A stretch of DNA of 22,450 nucleotides from an uncultured Microbacteriaceae bacterium (GTDB taxonomy: Bacteria; Actinomycetota; Actinomycetes; Actinomycetales; Microbacteriaceae). The notes beneath the pieces were generated by a model that worked only from the letters and a program-made list of their open reading frames with translations, did not search any database and was not told where the DNA came from. The position numbers were made by a program, and so were the translations under genes. Below are positions 14,350-22,194 of this stretch, piece after piece. The number at the start of each line of letters is the position of its first letter. The stretch's first letter is position 1. Location: positions 1-22,450 of the forward strand of contig CALUAU010000015.1 in assembly GCA_943914115.1 (NCBI GenBank). The letters run 5' to 3'.

Positions 14350-16059
14350 CTACAGCCGCGGGGTGCGCGGCGGCTCGGTGCGGCGGGGGCGCAGCGCTTC
14401 AAATGCCGCGCCATACCGCAGCAGCGCAATGTCGTCCCAGCCGCGTCCGGCGAAGGTGAGCCCCACGGGCATCCCGATATCACCCATCGTGCCCATGGGC
14501 ACCGTCACAGTTGGAATACCCAGGTGCCGCCACACGAGATTGCCATTGGCAACCCAGGTGCCATTGCGCCACCCCAGATCAGCTGACGCCTCGTTCACGT
14601 CCATATCGGCGGGCCCCACATCGGCCACGGCGGGGAGCACCACACCATCCAGCTGCAGCCCGGCCAGCCACTGGTCGAAGTCGATGCGCCGGGTTTCGTT
14701 GAGCCCGCGCACGCCCTCGGGGATCAACGGGATCTCGGTGAGTTCTGGCACCCCCTTGGCGCGCGCATAGCGGGTGTATTCCTGCACATCGAAGTCGAGT
14801 TCGGCATACCGGTCGGGGAGGGCTCCTTCTGGATGCGGGAAGATTTTCGCTCCATCAACCTGCGCCATGCTGTTGAGTTTTGGGTCGTCGTTGGCCTGCA
14901 GAAACTCATTCCAGGCCCACAGCGACAGTTCGAGTATTTCGCGGTCGAGATAACCTTCGGGTACGAGCCCGCGCGTCCCAATTGTGGGTGCGCCGGGGCG
15001 GTCGCCTTCGTAGTTTGACACCACTGGGAAATCGACTTCGACCACTTCGGCGCCGGCGGCTTCGAGGTCGCGTCGCGCCGATTCCCACAGCTCAATAATG
15101 GATGCGCGCGTTTGGATGGGCTGCCCGGTGGGGCCGCCGAAACGTGGTTGGTCGCCGGTGCCGGCGAGCGGGTCGGCGTTGATGTACATTCGCGGCACAC
15201 CGAAACGTTTGCCGCGCAGCACTTCACCGGGTTTGGATGCGGCGAGCGTCGGGTAGCTTTCGGGGCGCAGTTCGCGCACCGGTGGGATGGTGATCCACGG
15301 CTGCACGCGCCAGAAGTCACCGCGCGTGGTGTGGTCGTCGGCGACGATCACGTCGAGCACCTCGAGAAGGTCGGCCATGGTGCGCGCGTGGGGCGCGACC
15401 ACATCCATAGTGGGTACGAGCGGCCAGTTGCCGCGGATCGAAATCACACCCCACGAGGGCGTGTAGGTGCACAGCGCATTGTTCGAGGCTGGCCCGCGGC
15501 CTGACGACCAGGTCTCTTCGCCGAGCCCGAAGGCGGCGAAACTCGCGGCGGTTGCGGTGCCTGAGCCGTTGGATGATCCCGACCCGAACGGGGCGGTGAG
15601 ATAGTCGGCGTTGTAGGGGCTTTCGGCCCGACCGTATACGCCGCGTTGCATACCGCCGTTTGCCATGGGCGGCATATTGGTGAGCCCCAGAAGGATCGCG
15701 CCGCCGGCTCGCAGCCGTTCGATTGTGAACGCATCCCGGCCCGCAATCAGGTGTTCGAATGCTGGCGATCCGGCGGCTACGGTTAGTCCGCGTACCGCGT
15801 AGCTGTCTTTCGCGGTGAACGGGATGCCGTCGAGCGGCCCGAGCAGAGTGCCGGTGCGTCGGCGCGCATCGGAGGCTTCGGCTTCAGCGAGCGCGGCGGG
15901 ATTGTCGACGATGATTGCGTTCAACCGGATGCCGGCACGGTCGTAGGTGTTGATGCGGTCGAGGTAGGCCTGCACCAGTTCGACACTCGTGACCTGGCCG
16001 GTCTCGAGGTCGTGGCGCATTTGCGCGATCGGGGTCTCGACAACGTCATACTTCGCCAC
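14350..16059 (-). CDS. Amidase-signature family hydrolase
   Basis: This 569-residue protein belongs to the amidase signature superfamily (GatA, fatty-acid amide hydrolase, indole-acetamide hydrolase), which cleaves C-N amide bonds. The triad by alignment is K84 (IPFTAKDSYAV), S163 in the Ser/Gly-rich loop GSGSSNGSGT, and nucleophile S186 in EETWSSGRGPAS. In typical members the nucleophile region reads GTDTGGSIRIPA, so the two glycines before Ser are W-S here. The GLTNMPPMANG segment is family-like. I chose the GTG at 16059, because AAAGGAG (plus-strand 16069-16075) lies nine bases before it. The frame stays open 23 codons further, but those residues look non-coding. No gatB or gatC is nearby, so it is unlikely to be the tRNA amidotransferase subunit. 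No signal peptide is evident. Substrate unknown. Confidence 0.88.
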   Translation of the reverse strand: MAKYDVVETPIAQMRHDLETGQVTSVELVQAYLDRINTYDRAGIRLNAIIVDNPAALAEAEASDARRRTGTLLGPLDGIPFTAKDSYAVRGLTVAAGSPAFEHLIAGRDAFTIERLRAGGAILLGLTNMPPMANGGMQRGVYGRAESPYNADYLTAPFGSGSSNGSGTATAASFAAFGLGEETWSSGRGPASNNALCTYTPSWGVISIRGNWPLVPTMDVVAPHARTMADLLEVLDVIVADDHTTRGDFWRVQPWITIPPVRELRPESYPTLAASKPGEVLRGKRFGVPRMYINADPLAGTGDQPRFGGPTGQPIQTRASIIELWESARRDLEAAGAEVVEVDFPVVSNYEGDRPGAPTIGTRGLVPEGYLDREILELSLWAWNEFLQANDDPKLNSMAQVDGAKIFPHPEGALPDRYAELDFDVQEYTRYARAKGVPELTEIPLIPEGVRGLNETRRIDFDQWLAGLQLDGVVLPAVADVGPADMDVNEASADLGWRNGTWVANGNLVWRHLGIPTVTVPMGTMGDIGMPVGLTFAGRGWDDIALLRYGAAFEALRPRRTEPPRTPRL

Positions 16060-16068
16060 TACTCGCCA

Positions 16069-16075
16069 CTCCTTT
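16069..16075 (-). promoter_or_regulatory. Ribosome binding site deciding the amidase start
   Basis: AAAGGAG on the minus strand (CTCCTTT on plus), nine bases before the GTG at 16059. It supports the shorter reading over the longer open frame that extends to 16128. Confidence 0.7.
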
Positions 16076-16198
16076 GTCTGCGGTTGGCCGCTGTGTTGCG
16101 TCGCATCGTGATCGCGGCGATTGCACACAACGCCTGACGGTCGTCATTTTGGCAGGGGCGTGGGTGTGGTGCAAATATTGTGTTGTGCCGCCGCGGTG

Positions 16199-16204
16199 TA
16201 CAGT
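16199..16204 (+). promoter_or_regulatory. -10 element TACAGT for the ABC transporter gene
   Basis: TACAGT is followed by seven bases and the ATG at 16212, so the transcript is predicted to be leaderless. A TTGTGT at 16178-16183 could act as a -35 element, although the 15-base spacer is short. The divergent amidase gene starts about 150 bases upstream. Confidence 0.45.
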
Positions 16205-16211
16205 CGCCTGG

Positions 16212-18020
16212 ATGCGGTCAGTTCTACGTCTTATGCGGTTTACGAGTGAGCTTCGTGGCCTGTACCTGGTTATCGTCATCTGCTCGGTGGCGGCAGCTAT
16301 TGCCTCGTTGGCGGTGCCGTTCATTATCGGGGCCGCAACCGATGTCATCGTCAGCATCGTCAATGGCCGGGTCGAGTTTGCTGACGGGATTGTTACCACG
16401 CTGTGGCTTGCGATTGCGTTTTTGGGTGCCGAGCTTGCCGTCACTCTCATCACCTCGGTTGGGGGATGGTTTGGTGATTTGATGAGTGAGCGGATGCGGC
16501 AGATTCTGTCGAACCGCTACTTCGACAAGCTGCTACAGATGCCGCAGCGTTACTTCGATGACAATCTCACCGGCACGATTGTTTCGCGTCTTGATCGCAC
16601 GATCACCGAGGTGACGCAGTTTGCGAAAGCGTTTGCGAACACGTTTTTCACCATGCTCATCACCACTGTTGCGGTGCTGGTGATTTCGGGGCTGTATGCG
16701 TGGCCGCTGGCGCTGTTGCTGCTGGTTATCTTCCCGGTTTATGTGTGGCTCACTACACTCACTTCGCGCCGCTGGCAGGTGTATGAGGGTGAGAAGAACG
16801 CCGAGGTGGATGCGGCGCGGGGCCGGTTCACTGAGGTGGTGAGCCAAATGCCGGTAGTGAAATCGTTTGTGCAAGAGCGGCGTGAACGCGACTATTTTCA
16901 TGCTCGGTTTGCGCGCACGGTTGCAGTCACTCGTGACCAGTCTCGGCACTGGCATTTGATGGATGCGCTGCGCCGGGCGGCACTGAACCTCATTTTCTTC
17001 GGCATCTACGCGATTATTTTCGTGCTCACCGCGCAGGGTCAGTTCACGCTGGGTGTGATGGTGCTGCTCATTCAGCTGATGAATATGGCGCGGCAGCCGG
17101 TGACCATGATGAGTTTTATCATTGATTCGGCGCAGCACGCGCTGGCGGGGTCGCGTGATTATTTCAGTGTGATGGCGCTCGACCCCGACCCTCGGGAGCT
17201 GCTCGATGGTGAAGCATCCGGCGACGATTTGGTGGCACAGCCGGGCGCCGCGGCGATCGAGTTTTCGCACGTGAACTTTGCTTACGATTCTGACCCGGTG
17301 CTGCGCGATCTGAGTTTTTCGGTGGCGGCCGGTAAACGGATCGCGCTGGTGAGTGAGTCGGGCGGCGGTAAGTCGACGATTGTCAGCGTGCTGCTCGGGT
17401 TTTATCCGGTTGCTGACGGTGAGGTGCGGCTGTTTGGTCACAACATCGCCGAACTGCAGATGGCGAAGCTGCGTGAAAAAATCGGTGTGGTGTTTCAGGA
17501 TGCGTCGCTGTTTTCGGGCACCATTCGCGAAAATATTGCCTATGCTCGCCCCGATGCCAGCGACGCGGAAGTGATTGCGGCGGCGAAACGTGCTAATGCT
17601 TGGGCATTTATTGCGCGGTCGCCGCAGGGGCTCGATACGGTTATTGGTGAGCGTGGTCTGAAGCTTTCGGGTGGGCAGAAGCAGCGCATTGCGGTGGCGC
17701 GGGCCATGCTGAAGGATGCACCGGTGCTGATACTCGACGAGGCCACTTCGGCGCTCGATACCAAGTCGGAGCGATTGGTGCAGGCGGGTATTGATGAGCT
17801 GATGCGTGGCCGCACGAGCCTGATTATCGCGCACCGGTTGTCGACGATCTCGTCGGTTGACCGCATCATTACGCTGCGTCATGGTGAAATTGATGAGGTG
17901 GGTTCCCCCGCCGAACTGGCCACCACCGGCGGTATCTATGCTGAGCTTTTGGCACTGCAGCAGGAGGGGACTGCTCGCTCAAAGAAAGCGCTGCGTGACC
18001 GCTACGGTATTCGCGGTTAG
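16212..18020 (+). CDS. ABC exporter half-transporter (fused membrane and ATPase domains)
   Basis: This 602-residue protein has a six-helix type I exporter membrane domain (about 15-310) followed by a nucleotide-binding domain (about 347-580), as in MsbA/LmrA-like homodimeric exporters. ATPase motifs in order are Walker A SESGGGKST at 381-389, Q-loop Q429 (VVFQDASLFSGTIREN), signature LSGGQ at 485-489, Walker B VLILDE at 505-510, D-loop SALD, and H541 (IIAHRLST). The first glycine of the usual GxxGxGKST is Ser381. I chose the ATG at 16212 because a -10 element lies seven bases upstream. The frame extends 46 codons further, but that part is Cys/Arg-rich and unlike the family. There is no partner half-transporter next to it, so it may be a homodimer. 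Third codon positions look T-richer than in ilvC. Substrate unknown. Confidence 0.92.
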   Translation: MRSVLRLMRFTSELRGLYLVIVICSVAAAIASLAVPFIIGAATDVIVSIVNGRVEFADGIVTTLWLAIAFLGAELAVTLITSVGGWFGDLMSERMRQILSNRYFDKLLQMPQRYFDDNLTGTIVSRLDRTITEVTQFAKAFANTFFTMLITTVAVLVISGLYAWPLALLLLVIFPVYVWLTTLTSRRWQVYEGEKNAEVDAARGRFTEVVSQMPVVKSFVQERRERDYFHARFARTVAVTRDQSRHWHLMDALRRAALNLIFFGIYAIIFVLTAQGQFTLGVMVLLIQLMNMARQPVTMMSFIIDSAQHALAGSRDYFSVMALDPDPRELLDGEASGDDLVAQPGAAAIEFSHVNFAYDSDPVLRDLSFSVAAGKRIALVSESGGGKSTIVSVLLGFYPVADGEVRLFGHNIAELQMAKLREKIGVVFQDASLFSGTIRENIAYARPDASDAEVIAAAKRANAWAFIARSPQGLDTVIGERGLKLSGGQKQRIAVARAMLKDAPVLILDEATSALDTKSERLVQAGIDELMRGRTSLIIAHRLSTISSVDRIITLRHGEIDEVGSPAELATTGGIYAELLALQQEGTARSKKALRDRYGIRG

Positions 18021-18092
18021 AGCGGGCTTAAGGCTGCCTGCTGCCGTCTTGGTGCTTGCGTCTTCCACTTTCGGGGAACGAATAACGGGCGC

Positions 18093-18098
18093 TAGACT
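18093..18098 (+). promoter_or_regulatory. -10 element TAGACT for the SLC13 gene
   Basis: TAGACT, identical to the ilvD hexamer, predicts a transcript start near 18105 and a leader of about 65 bases before the ATG at 18170. No clear -35 hexamer is seen. Confidence 0.4.
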
Positions 18099-18114
18099 GC
18101 CGAAATCGGTGATT

Positions 18115-18140
18115 CGTGACCGCGACCAGGTGCGGTCATG
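18115..18140. promoter_or_regulatory. Dyad in the SLC13 leader, possible operator
   Basis: TGACCGC at 18117-18123 is repeated inverted as GCGGTCA at 18132-18138 with eight bases between. Two further flanking pairs exist (C18115-G18140 and a G-T). It lies about 12 bases after the predicted transcript start, so it could be a repressor operator or an RNA hairpin. No T-run follows, so it is not an obvious terminator. Confidence 0.35.
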
Positions 18141-18169
18141 GCGCCGCAATCACATCGATGGAGATGGTA

Positions 18170-19819
18170 ATGACAGATCCGAAAGTGCCCGACTATCTCG
18201 AAGACCTCCGGCCTGATCCGGCTAAGGGGCGGGATGTGCACCACAAGTCGCCGGGTGAGCTGAGCCCGGGAATCGATTCGCGTAGCAACACCGTGCGCTG
18301 GGTCGGTTTTGCCGGGGGTGTAGTGCTGGCGTGCGCGCTGTTTTTCTTGCTGCCGCACGAGGTCGACCACAATGCCCGGCTCACCGCTGCGGTAGCTGGC
18401 CTCATGGCGGTGTGGTGGATGACCGAAGCGATCCCGATTCCCGCCACCGCGCTCGTGCCGCTGGTTGCCTTCCCAACGCTTTCGGTGCCGGTGATGGTCG
18501 ATGGTGAGCCCACACCGATTAAGTTCGATGAGATCGGCGCCTCGTACGGTAACAACGTCATCTTCTTGTTTATGGGCGGATTCTTCCTTGCGCTCGCCAT
18601 GCAGCGCTGGAATCTACACCGGCGTATCGCGCTCGGAGTCATTAAGGTTATGCCGAACAAACCCGGTGCCATGATCGCCGGGTTTATGATCGCCACCGGT
18701 TTTCTGTCGATGTGGGTGTCGAACACTGCCACTGCGGTGATGATGCTGCCGATCGGGATGTCGGTGCTATCGCTGGTGAACCAAGAACTGCACAATCCCG
18801 ATAGCGACCACCCAAAGACTGGTTCGGTGGCCTACGACGCCGAGGGCAATATCGTCACCGAGGTCGCTGACGCGTTGAAATCAAACTTCGGTGCCGCGCT
18901 CATGCTCGGTATCGCCTATGCCGCTTCACTGGGGTCGCTTGGCACCATCATCGGCACGCCACCGAACACTTTCTTGGCCGGCTTCTTGCAAGACAATTAC
19001 GGCATTGAAATCGGGTTCGGGCAGTGGATGCTCGTGGGGGTGCCGCTTTCGATCGCGTTCATGGTGCTGTGCTGGTTCTTGTTGGTGAAGGTGCTGTTTA
19101 AGCCTGAAATTAAGGACATTCCCGGCGGTAGCGAGCTGATTCGCCGCGAACTCGACAAGCTCGGCCCGATGTCGAGCGGTGAGATCCGCGTGCTTGCCAT
19201 TTTCGTGCTCACCGCGATCACCTGGATCACTGTGCCGCTGGTGTTCGAGAAACCCGCGATCGGGGATGCCGGTATCGCGATGCTTGCCGGGCTGCTGCTG
19301 TTCCTGCTGCCGGCTGGAGCCGAGCGCGGTGTGAAACTGCTCGACTGGCAGAGCGCTAAAGAACTGCCCTGGGATGTGCTGTTGCTCTTTGGCGGCGGGC
19401 TCGCACTTTCTGGCATGTTCAAAACTTCGGGGCTCACCGAATCGATTGGTCAGCTCGCCAGCGGCATCTCGGGGCTACCGATTGTGTTGATTGTGTTGGT
19501 GCTGGCGGCGGCCATCCTGTTCCTCACCGAACTCACCTCGAATACTGCCACTGCGGCCACTTTCATCCCGGTAGCCGCCGGTATCGCGATGGGGATGGAC
19601 GTGGATGTGTTGCTGCTTACCGCGCCGGTTGCGCTCGCGGCCACCTGCGCGTTCATGCTGCCGGTGGCGACGCCTCCGAACGCGGTTGCGTACGGTTCGG
19701 GATATGTGACCATCGGGCAGATGGTGCGCGGCGGTGTCTGGCTGAATCTGGCCGGCATCGTGCTTATCACGGTCACCTCGATGACGCTGCTCGCGCTGGT
19801 ATTCGGGCTGACGCTCTAG
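18170..19819 (+). CDS. SLC13/DASS-family anion:Na+ symporter
   Basis: This 549-residue polytopic protein belongs to the divalent anion:Na+ symporter family (INDY/NaDC-like), which imports dicarboxylates, citrate or sulfate with Na+. The internal two-fold repeat is visible. SNT motifs at 184-186 (MWVSNTATAVMM) and 457-459 (ELTSNTATAATF) mark the two substrate/Na+ hairpins. The matching unwound-helix loops are GTPPN at 262-266 and ATPPNA at 500-505. MTEAIPIPATAL at 84-95 is also family-typical. There is a hydrophilic N-terminal extension of about 40 residues. Of three in-frame ATGs (18158, 18164, 18170) I chose the last, since GGAG at 18160-18163 is six bases before it. Na+ coupling would fit functionally with the Mnh antiporter in the same window. 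The exact substrate is not evident. A strong hairpin follows. Confidence 0.9.
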   Translation: MTDPKVPDYLEDLRPDPAKGRDVHHKSPGELSPGIDSRSNTVRWVGFAGGVVLACALFFLLPHEVDHNARLTAAVAGLMAVWWMTEAIPIPATALVPLVAFPTLSVPVMVDGEPTPIKFDEIGASYGNNVIFLFMGGFFLALAMQRWNLHRRIALGVIKVMPNKPGAMIAGFMIATGFLSMWVSNTATAVMMLPIGMSVLSLVNQELHNPDSDHPKTGSVAYDAEGNIVTEVADALKSNFGAALMLGIAYAASLGSLGTIIGTPPNTFLAGFLQDNYGIEIGFGQWMLVGVPLSIAFMVLCWFLLVKVLFKPEIKDIPGGSELIRRELDKLGPMSSGEIRVLAIFVLTAITWITVPLVFEKPAIGDAGIAMLAGLLLFLLPAGAERGVKLLDWQSAKELPWDVLLLFGGGLALSGMFKTSGLTESIGQLASGISGLPIVLIVLVLAAAILFLTELTSNTATAATFIPVAAGIAMGMDVDVLLLTAPVALAATCAFMLPVATPPNAVAYGSGYVTIGQMVRGGVWLNLAGIVLITVTSMTLLALVFGLTL

Positions 19820-19832
19820 TATCCGCGCGTCT

Positions 19833-19873
19833 GCTGACGGCTCGCATCCAATCTCCGGATGCGGGCCGTCGGC
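19833..19873 (+). terminator. Strong hairpin terminator after the SLC13 gene
   Basis: Positions 19833-19849 pair with 19857-19873 over 17 pairs (two G-T) around a seven-base loop. It begins 14 bases after the stop codon. There is no T-run, as is common for actinobacterial terminators. It should separate the SLC13 transcript from leuB, whose own -10 element lies downstream. Confidence 0.7.
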
Positions 19874-19906
19874 CGTTGTGGGTGCGAGCTGCTGGGTGCA
19901 GCGGAG

Positions 19907-19912
19907 TAGGCT
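19907..19912 (+). promoter_or_regulatory. -10 element TAGGCT for leuB
   Basis: TAGGCT lies 35 bases before the GTG start, predicting a transcript start near 19919 and a short leader that contains the GAAAGGA ribosome binding site (19935-19941). No recognisable -35 hexamer. Confidence 0.45.
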
Positions 19913-19947
19913 AAAGAGAACAAACTTCAGCGCTGAAAGGATGCGGT

Positions 19948-21003
19948 GTGGCACGCGAGTCTCTAGATTTGGCCATTATTGAGGGCGACGGTATCGGCCC
20001 CGAGGTGATTGGTGAGGCCCGCAAGGTGCTGCGATCGGTGCTGCCCGAATCGGTGCGGCTTACTGAAACCGAATATCCCTTCGGTGCCTCGCACTATCTC
20101 GCCACCGGTGAGGTGCTCGATGACGATTCGCTTGCGAAGCTGCGCGGGCATGACGCGATCTTGCTGGGGGCCGTGGGTGGTGACCCTAACGACCCGAAGC
20201 TGGCTGGCGGCATCCTCGAGCGTGGCCTGCTGTTGAAGCTGCGCTTCGCCTTCGACCACTACATCAATCTGCGTCCCTCCCGGTTGTGGCCGAGTGCGGT
20301 GAGCCCGCTGGCGAACCCCGGCGAAATTGATTTCGTGGTGGTGCGTGAGGGCACCGAGGGGCTGTATGTGGGTAATGGCGGCAGCGTTCGCGTGGGAACC
20401 GAGCACGAGATCGCCAACGAACTTTCGGTCAACACCGCGCACGGTGTGGAGCGCACCGTTCGCTACGCTTTCGAGCTCGCGATGACCCGCAATAAGCGCC
20501 TCACACTCGTGCACAAGAAGAACGTGCTCGTCTATGCGGGCACGATGTGGAACCGCATCGTCAATGAGGTGGCTACCGAGTACCCCGAGGTGACGGTCGA
20601 CTATCTGCACATTGATGCCGCCACTATCTTCTTCGTGACCAACCCGTCACGCTTCGATGTGTTGGTGACCGACAATATTTTTGGTGACATCATCACCGAC
20701 CTCGCCGGTGCCGTTACGGGCGGCATCGGCCTCGCTGCATCGGGCAACCTCAACCCCGAGGGTAAGTTCCCGAGCATGTTTGAGCCGGTTCACGGCTCGG
20801 CCCCCGATATCGCCGGCACCGGCAAGGCCGATCCAACGGCCGCCATTCTCTCGGTGGCGCTGCTGCTGCGGCACTTCGGTTTCACCGCCGAAGCCGACCG
20901 TGTTGAGGCCGCCTGTGAGCGTGACCTGCGCGGCCGCATCGACGCCCCGACCCGCACCACCGGCGAAATCGGTTCGGCTATTACCGCGCTACTAACCGAT
21001 TAG
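19948..21003 (+). CDS. leuB: 3-isopropylmalate dehydrogenase
   Basis: This 351-residue cytoplasmic enzyme oxidises and decarboxylates (2R,3S)-3-isopropylmalate to 2-oxoisocaproate with NAD+, the third leucine step. It has the beta-decarboxylating dehydrogenase layout. Visible are IIEGDGIGPEV, substrate-binding R99, R109 and R133 (VVREGTEGLYVG), catalytic Y140 and K190 (LVHKKNVL), and Mg2+ ligands D223, D247 and D251 (TDNIFGDIITDLAG). The NAD motif EPVHGSAPDIAGTGKADP is also present, so NAD+ use is likely. Tyr140 within EGLY and the lack of isocitrate-type changes favour LeuB over Icd or tartrate dehydrogenase. The GTG start at 19948 is supported by GAAAGGA six bases upstream. It is followed after 47 bases by ilvE. 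The other leucine genes (leuA, leuCD) are not in the window. Confidence 0.95.
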   Translation: MARESLDLAIIEGDGIGPEVIGEARKVLRSVLPESVRLTETEYPFGASHYLATGEVLDDDSLAKLRGHDAILLGAVGGDPNDPKLAGGILERGLLLKLRFAFDHYINLRPSRLWPSAVSPLANPGEIDFVVVREGTEGLYVGNGGSVRVGTEHEIANELSVNTAHGVERTVRYAFELAMTRNKRLTLVHKKNVLVYAGTMWNRIVNEVATEYPEVTVDYLHIDAATIFFVTNPSRFDVLVTDNIFGDIITDLAGAVTGGIGLAASGNLNPEGKFPSMFEPVHGSAPDIAGTGKADPTAAILSVALLLRHFGFTAEADRVEAACERDLRGRIDAPTRTTGEIGSAITALLTD

Positions 21004-21050
21004 CTGCAACGTCGATAACCACTTTTCTTTACCTTCACGAAAGCTGCATT

Positions 21051-22139
21051 ATGACCACCGCGAACTTCCGCATTGAACGCAACCCCAACCCGGCAAGTGA
21101 TGCCGACCTTGCCAAGGCGTTTGAAAACCCCGGTTTCGGCAACTACTTCACCGATCACATGGCGGTGATCGACTGGAACATCGACACGGGCTGGCAGGAT
21201 GCGCGCATCGTGCCCTACGGCCCGCTCACCCTCAATCCGGCCAATGCGGTGTTCCACTACGGTCAGGAAATCTTTGAGGGGTTGAAGGCCTACCGTCACC
21301 CCGATGGCTCGGTGCACACTTTCCGTCCCGAGCGCAACGCCGCCCGCCTGCAGTCGTCGTCGCGCCGCCTCGCCCTGCCAGAGCTTCCCACCGAGCTGTT
21401 TGTGGCGGCTATTCGCGAACTCGTGCAGGTGGATGAGCGCTGGGTGCCGCCGCACGGTCAGCAGCAGTCGCTGTATTTGCGCCCGTTCATGATCGCCAAC
21501 GAAGACTTCCTCGGTGTGCGCGCCGCCGAAACGGCGACGTTCATGGTGATTGCTTGCCCGGTGGGTTCGTATTTCAGCGACCCGACGCGGCCGGTGAACA
21601 TTTGGCTCGAATCCGAGTATTCGCGCGCTGGCCGCGGCGGCACCGGCTCGGCGAAGTGCGGTGGCAACTATGCCGCCTCGATGCTGCCGCAGCGAATTGC
21701 TTACGAGAAGGGCTGCGAGCAGGTGCTCTTCCTCGACTCGTGCAGCGAAACCTATCTTGAGGAGCTCGGTGGGATGAACGTGGTGCTGGTGTATGCCGAC
21801 GGCACCGTGGTCACTCCGAAGTCTGACTCGATTCTGCCGGGGATTACCCGCGACAGTGTGCTCGAGTTGTGCGAGCAGGCTGGCCGCAGGGTCGAGCGCC
21901 GTCAGATTTCGATTACCGAGTGGCGTGAGGGTGTTGCCGACGGCACGATCGTGGAGGCGATTGCGATCGGCACCGCCGCGGTGATTTCGCCGATCGGCGA
22001 GCTGCGTGCACCCGATTTCACGATCGTGAACCCGCCGATCACTGAAGAATCATTCTCGATGCGGATTCGCGCCAAGCTCACCGGCATCCAGAACGGCTTC
22101 GAACCCGACGAGAACGGCTGGCTGGAGCGGCTCGTGTAG
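21051..22139 (+). CDS. ilvE: Branched-chain amino-acid aminotransferase
   Basis: This 362-residue fold-type IV PLP enzyme transfers the amino group from glutamate to the three branched-chain 2-oxo acids, the last step for Ile, Val and Leu. Landmarks are PANAVFHYGQEIFEGLKAYR (about 63-82), LYLRPFMIANE, and PLP lysine K202 in GTGSAKCGGNYAAS. Also clear are the YLEELGGMNV stretch with its conserved Glu, and SDSILPGITRDSVLEL. Length and motifs match the long (about 360-residue) actinobacterial IlvE type, not the ~300-residue E. coli type. The ATG at 21051 fits the family start. The upstream purine stretch CGAAAG is weak. It is in line with leuB and probably cotranscribed, and a hairpin follows the stop codon. 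Confidence 0.95.
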   Translation: MTTANFRIERNPNPASDADLAKAFENPGFGNYFTDHMAVIDWNIDTGWQDARIVPYGPLTLNPANAVFHYGQEIFEGLKAYRHPDGSVHTFRPERNAARLQSSSRRLALPELPTELFVAAIRELVQVDERWVPPHGQQQSLYLRPFMIANEDFLGVRAAETATFMVIACPVGSYFSDPTRPVNIWLESEYSRAGRGGTGSAKCGGNYAASMLPQRIAYEKGCEQVLFLDSCSETYLEELGGMNVVLVYADGTVVTPKSDSILPGITRDSVLELCEQAGRRVERRQISITEWREGVADGTIVEAIAIGTAAVISPIGELRAPDFTIVNPPITEESFSMRIRAKLTGIQNGFEPDENGWLERLV

Positions 22140-22155
22140 CGCTGGCGCGTCAAAT

Positions 22156-22194
22156 TCATTGCCGCGGGTGACGTGCTCAGGTACCCGCGAATGA
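22156..22194 (+). terminator. Candidate terminator hairpin after ilvE
   Basis: CGCGGGT at 22163-22169 pairs with ACCCGCG at 22183-22189. The stem then continues with TCATT at 22156-22160 against AATGA at 22190-22194 past a two-base bulge. The loop is 13 bases. No T-run follows. It starts 17 bases after the ilvE stop. Confidence 0.5.

Noticed and set aside
16074..16211. 46-codon N-terminal extension of the ABC exporter
   Set aside because: Cys/Arg-rich residues unlike the family, overlapping the divergent promoter region. The ATG at 16212 has a -10 element directly upstream.
16533..17882. 449-codon open frame on the minus strand
   Set aside because: Antisense to the ABC exporter. It is rich in Arg, His and Gln with no domain pattern, as expected for a shadow frame in high-GC DNA.
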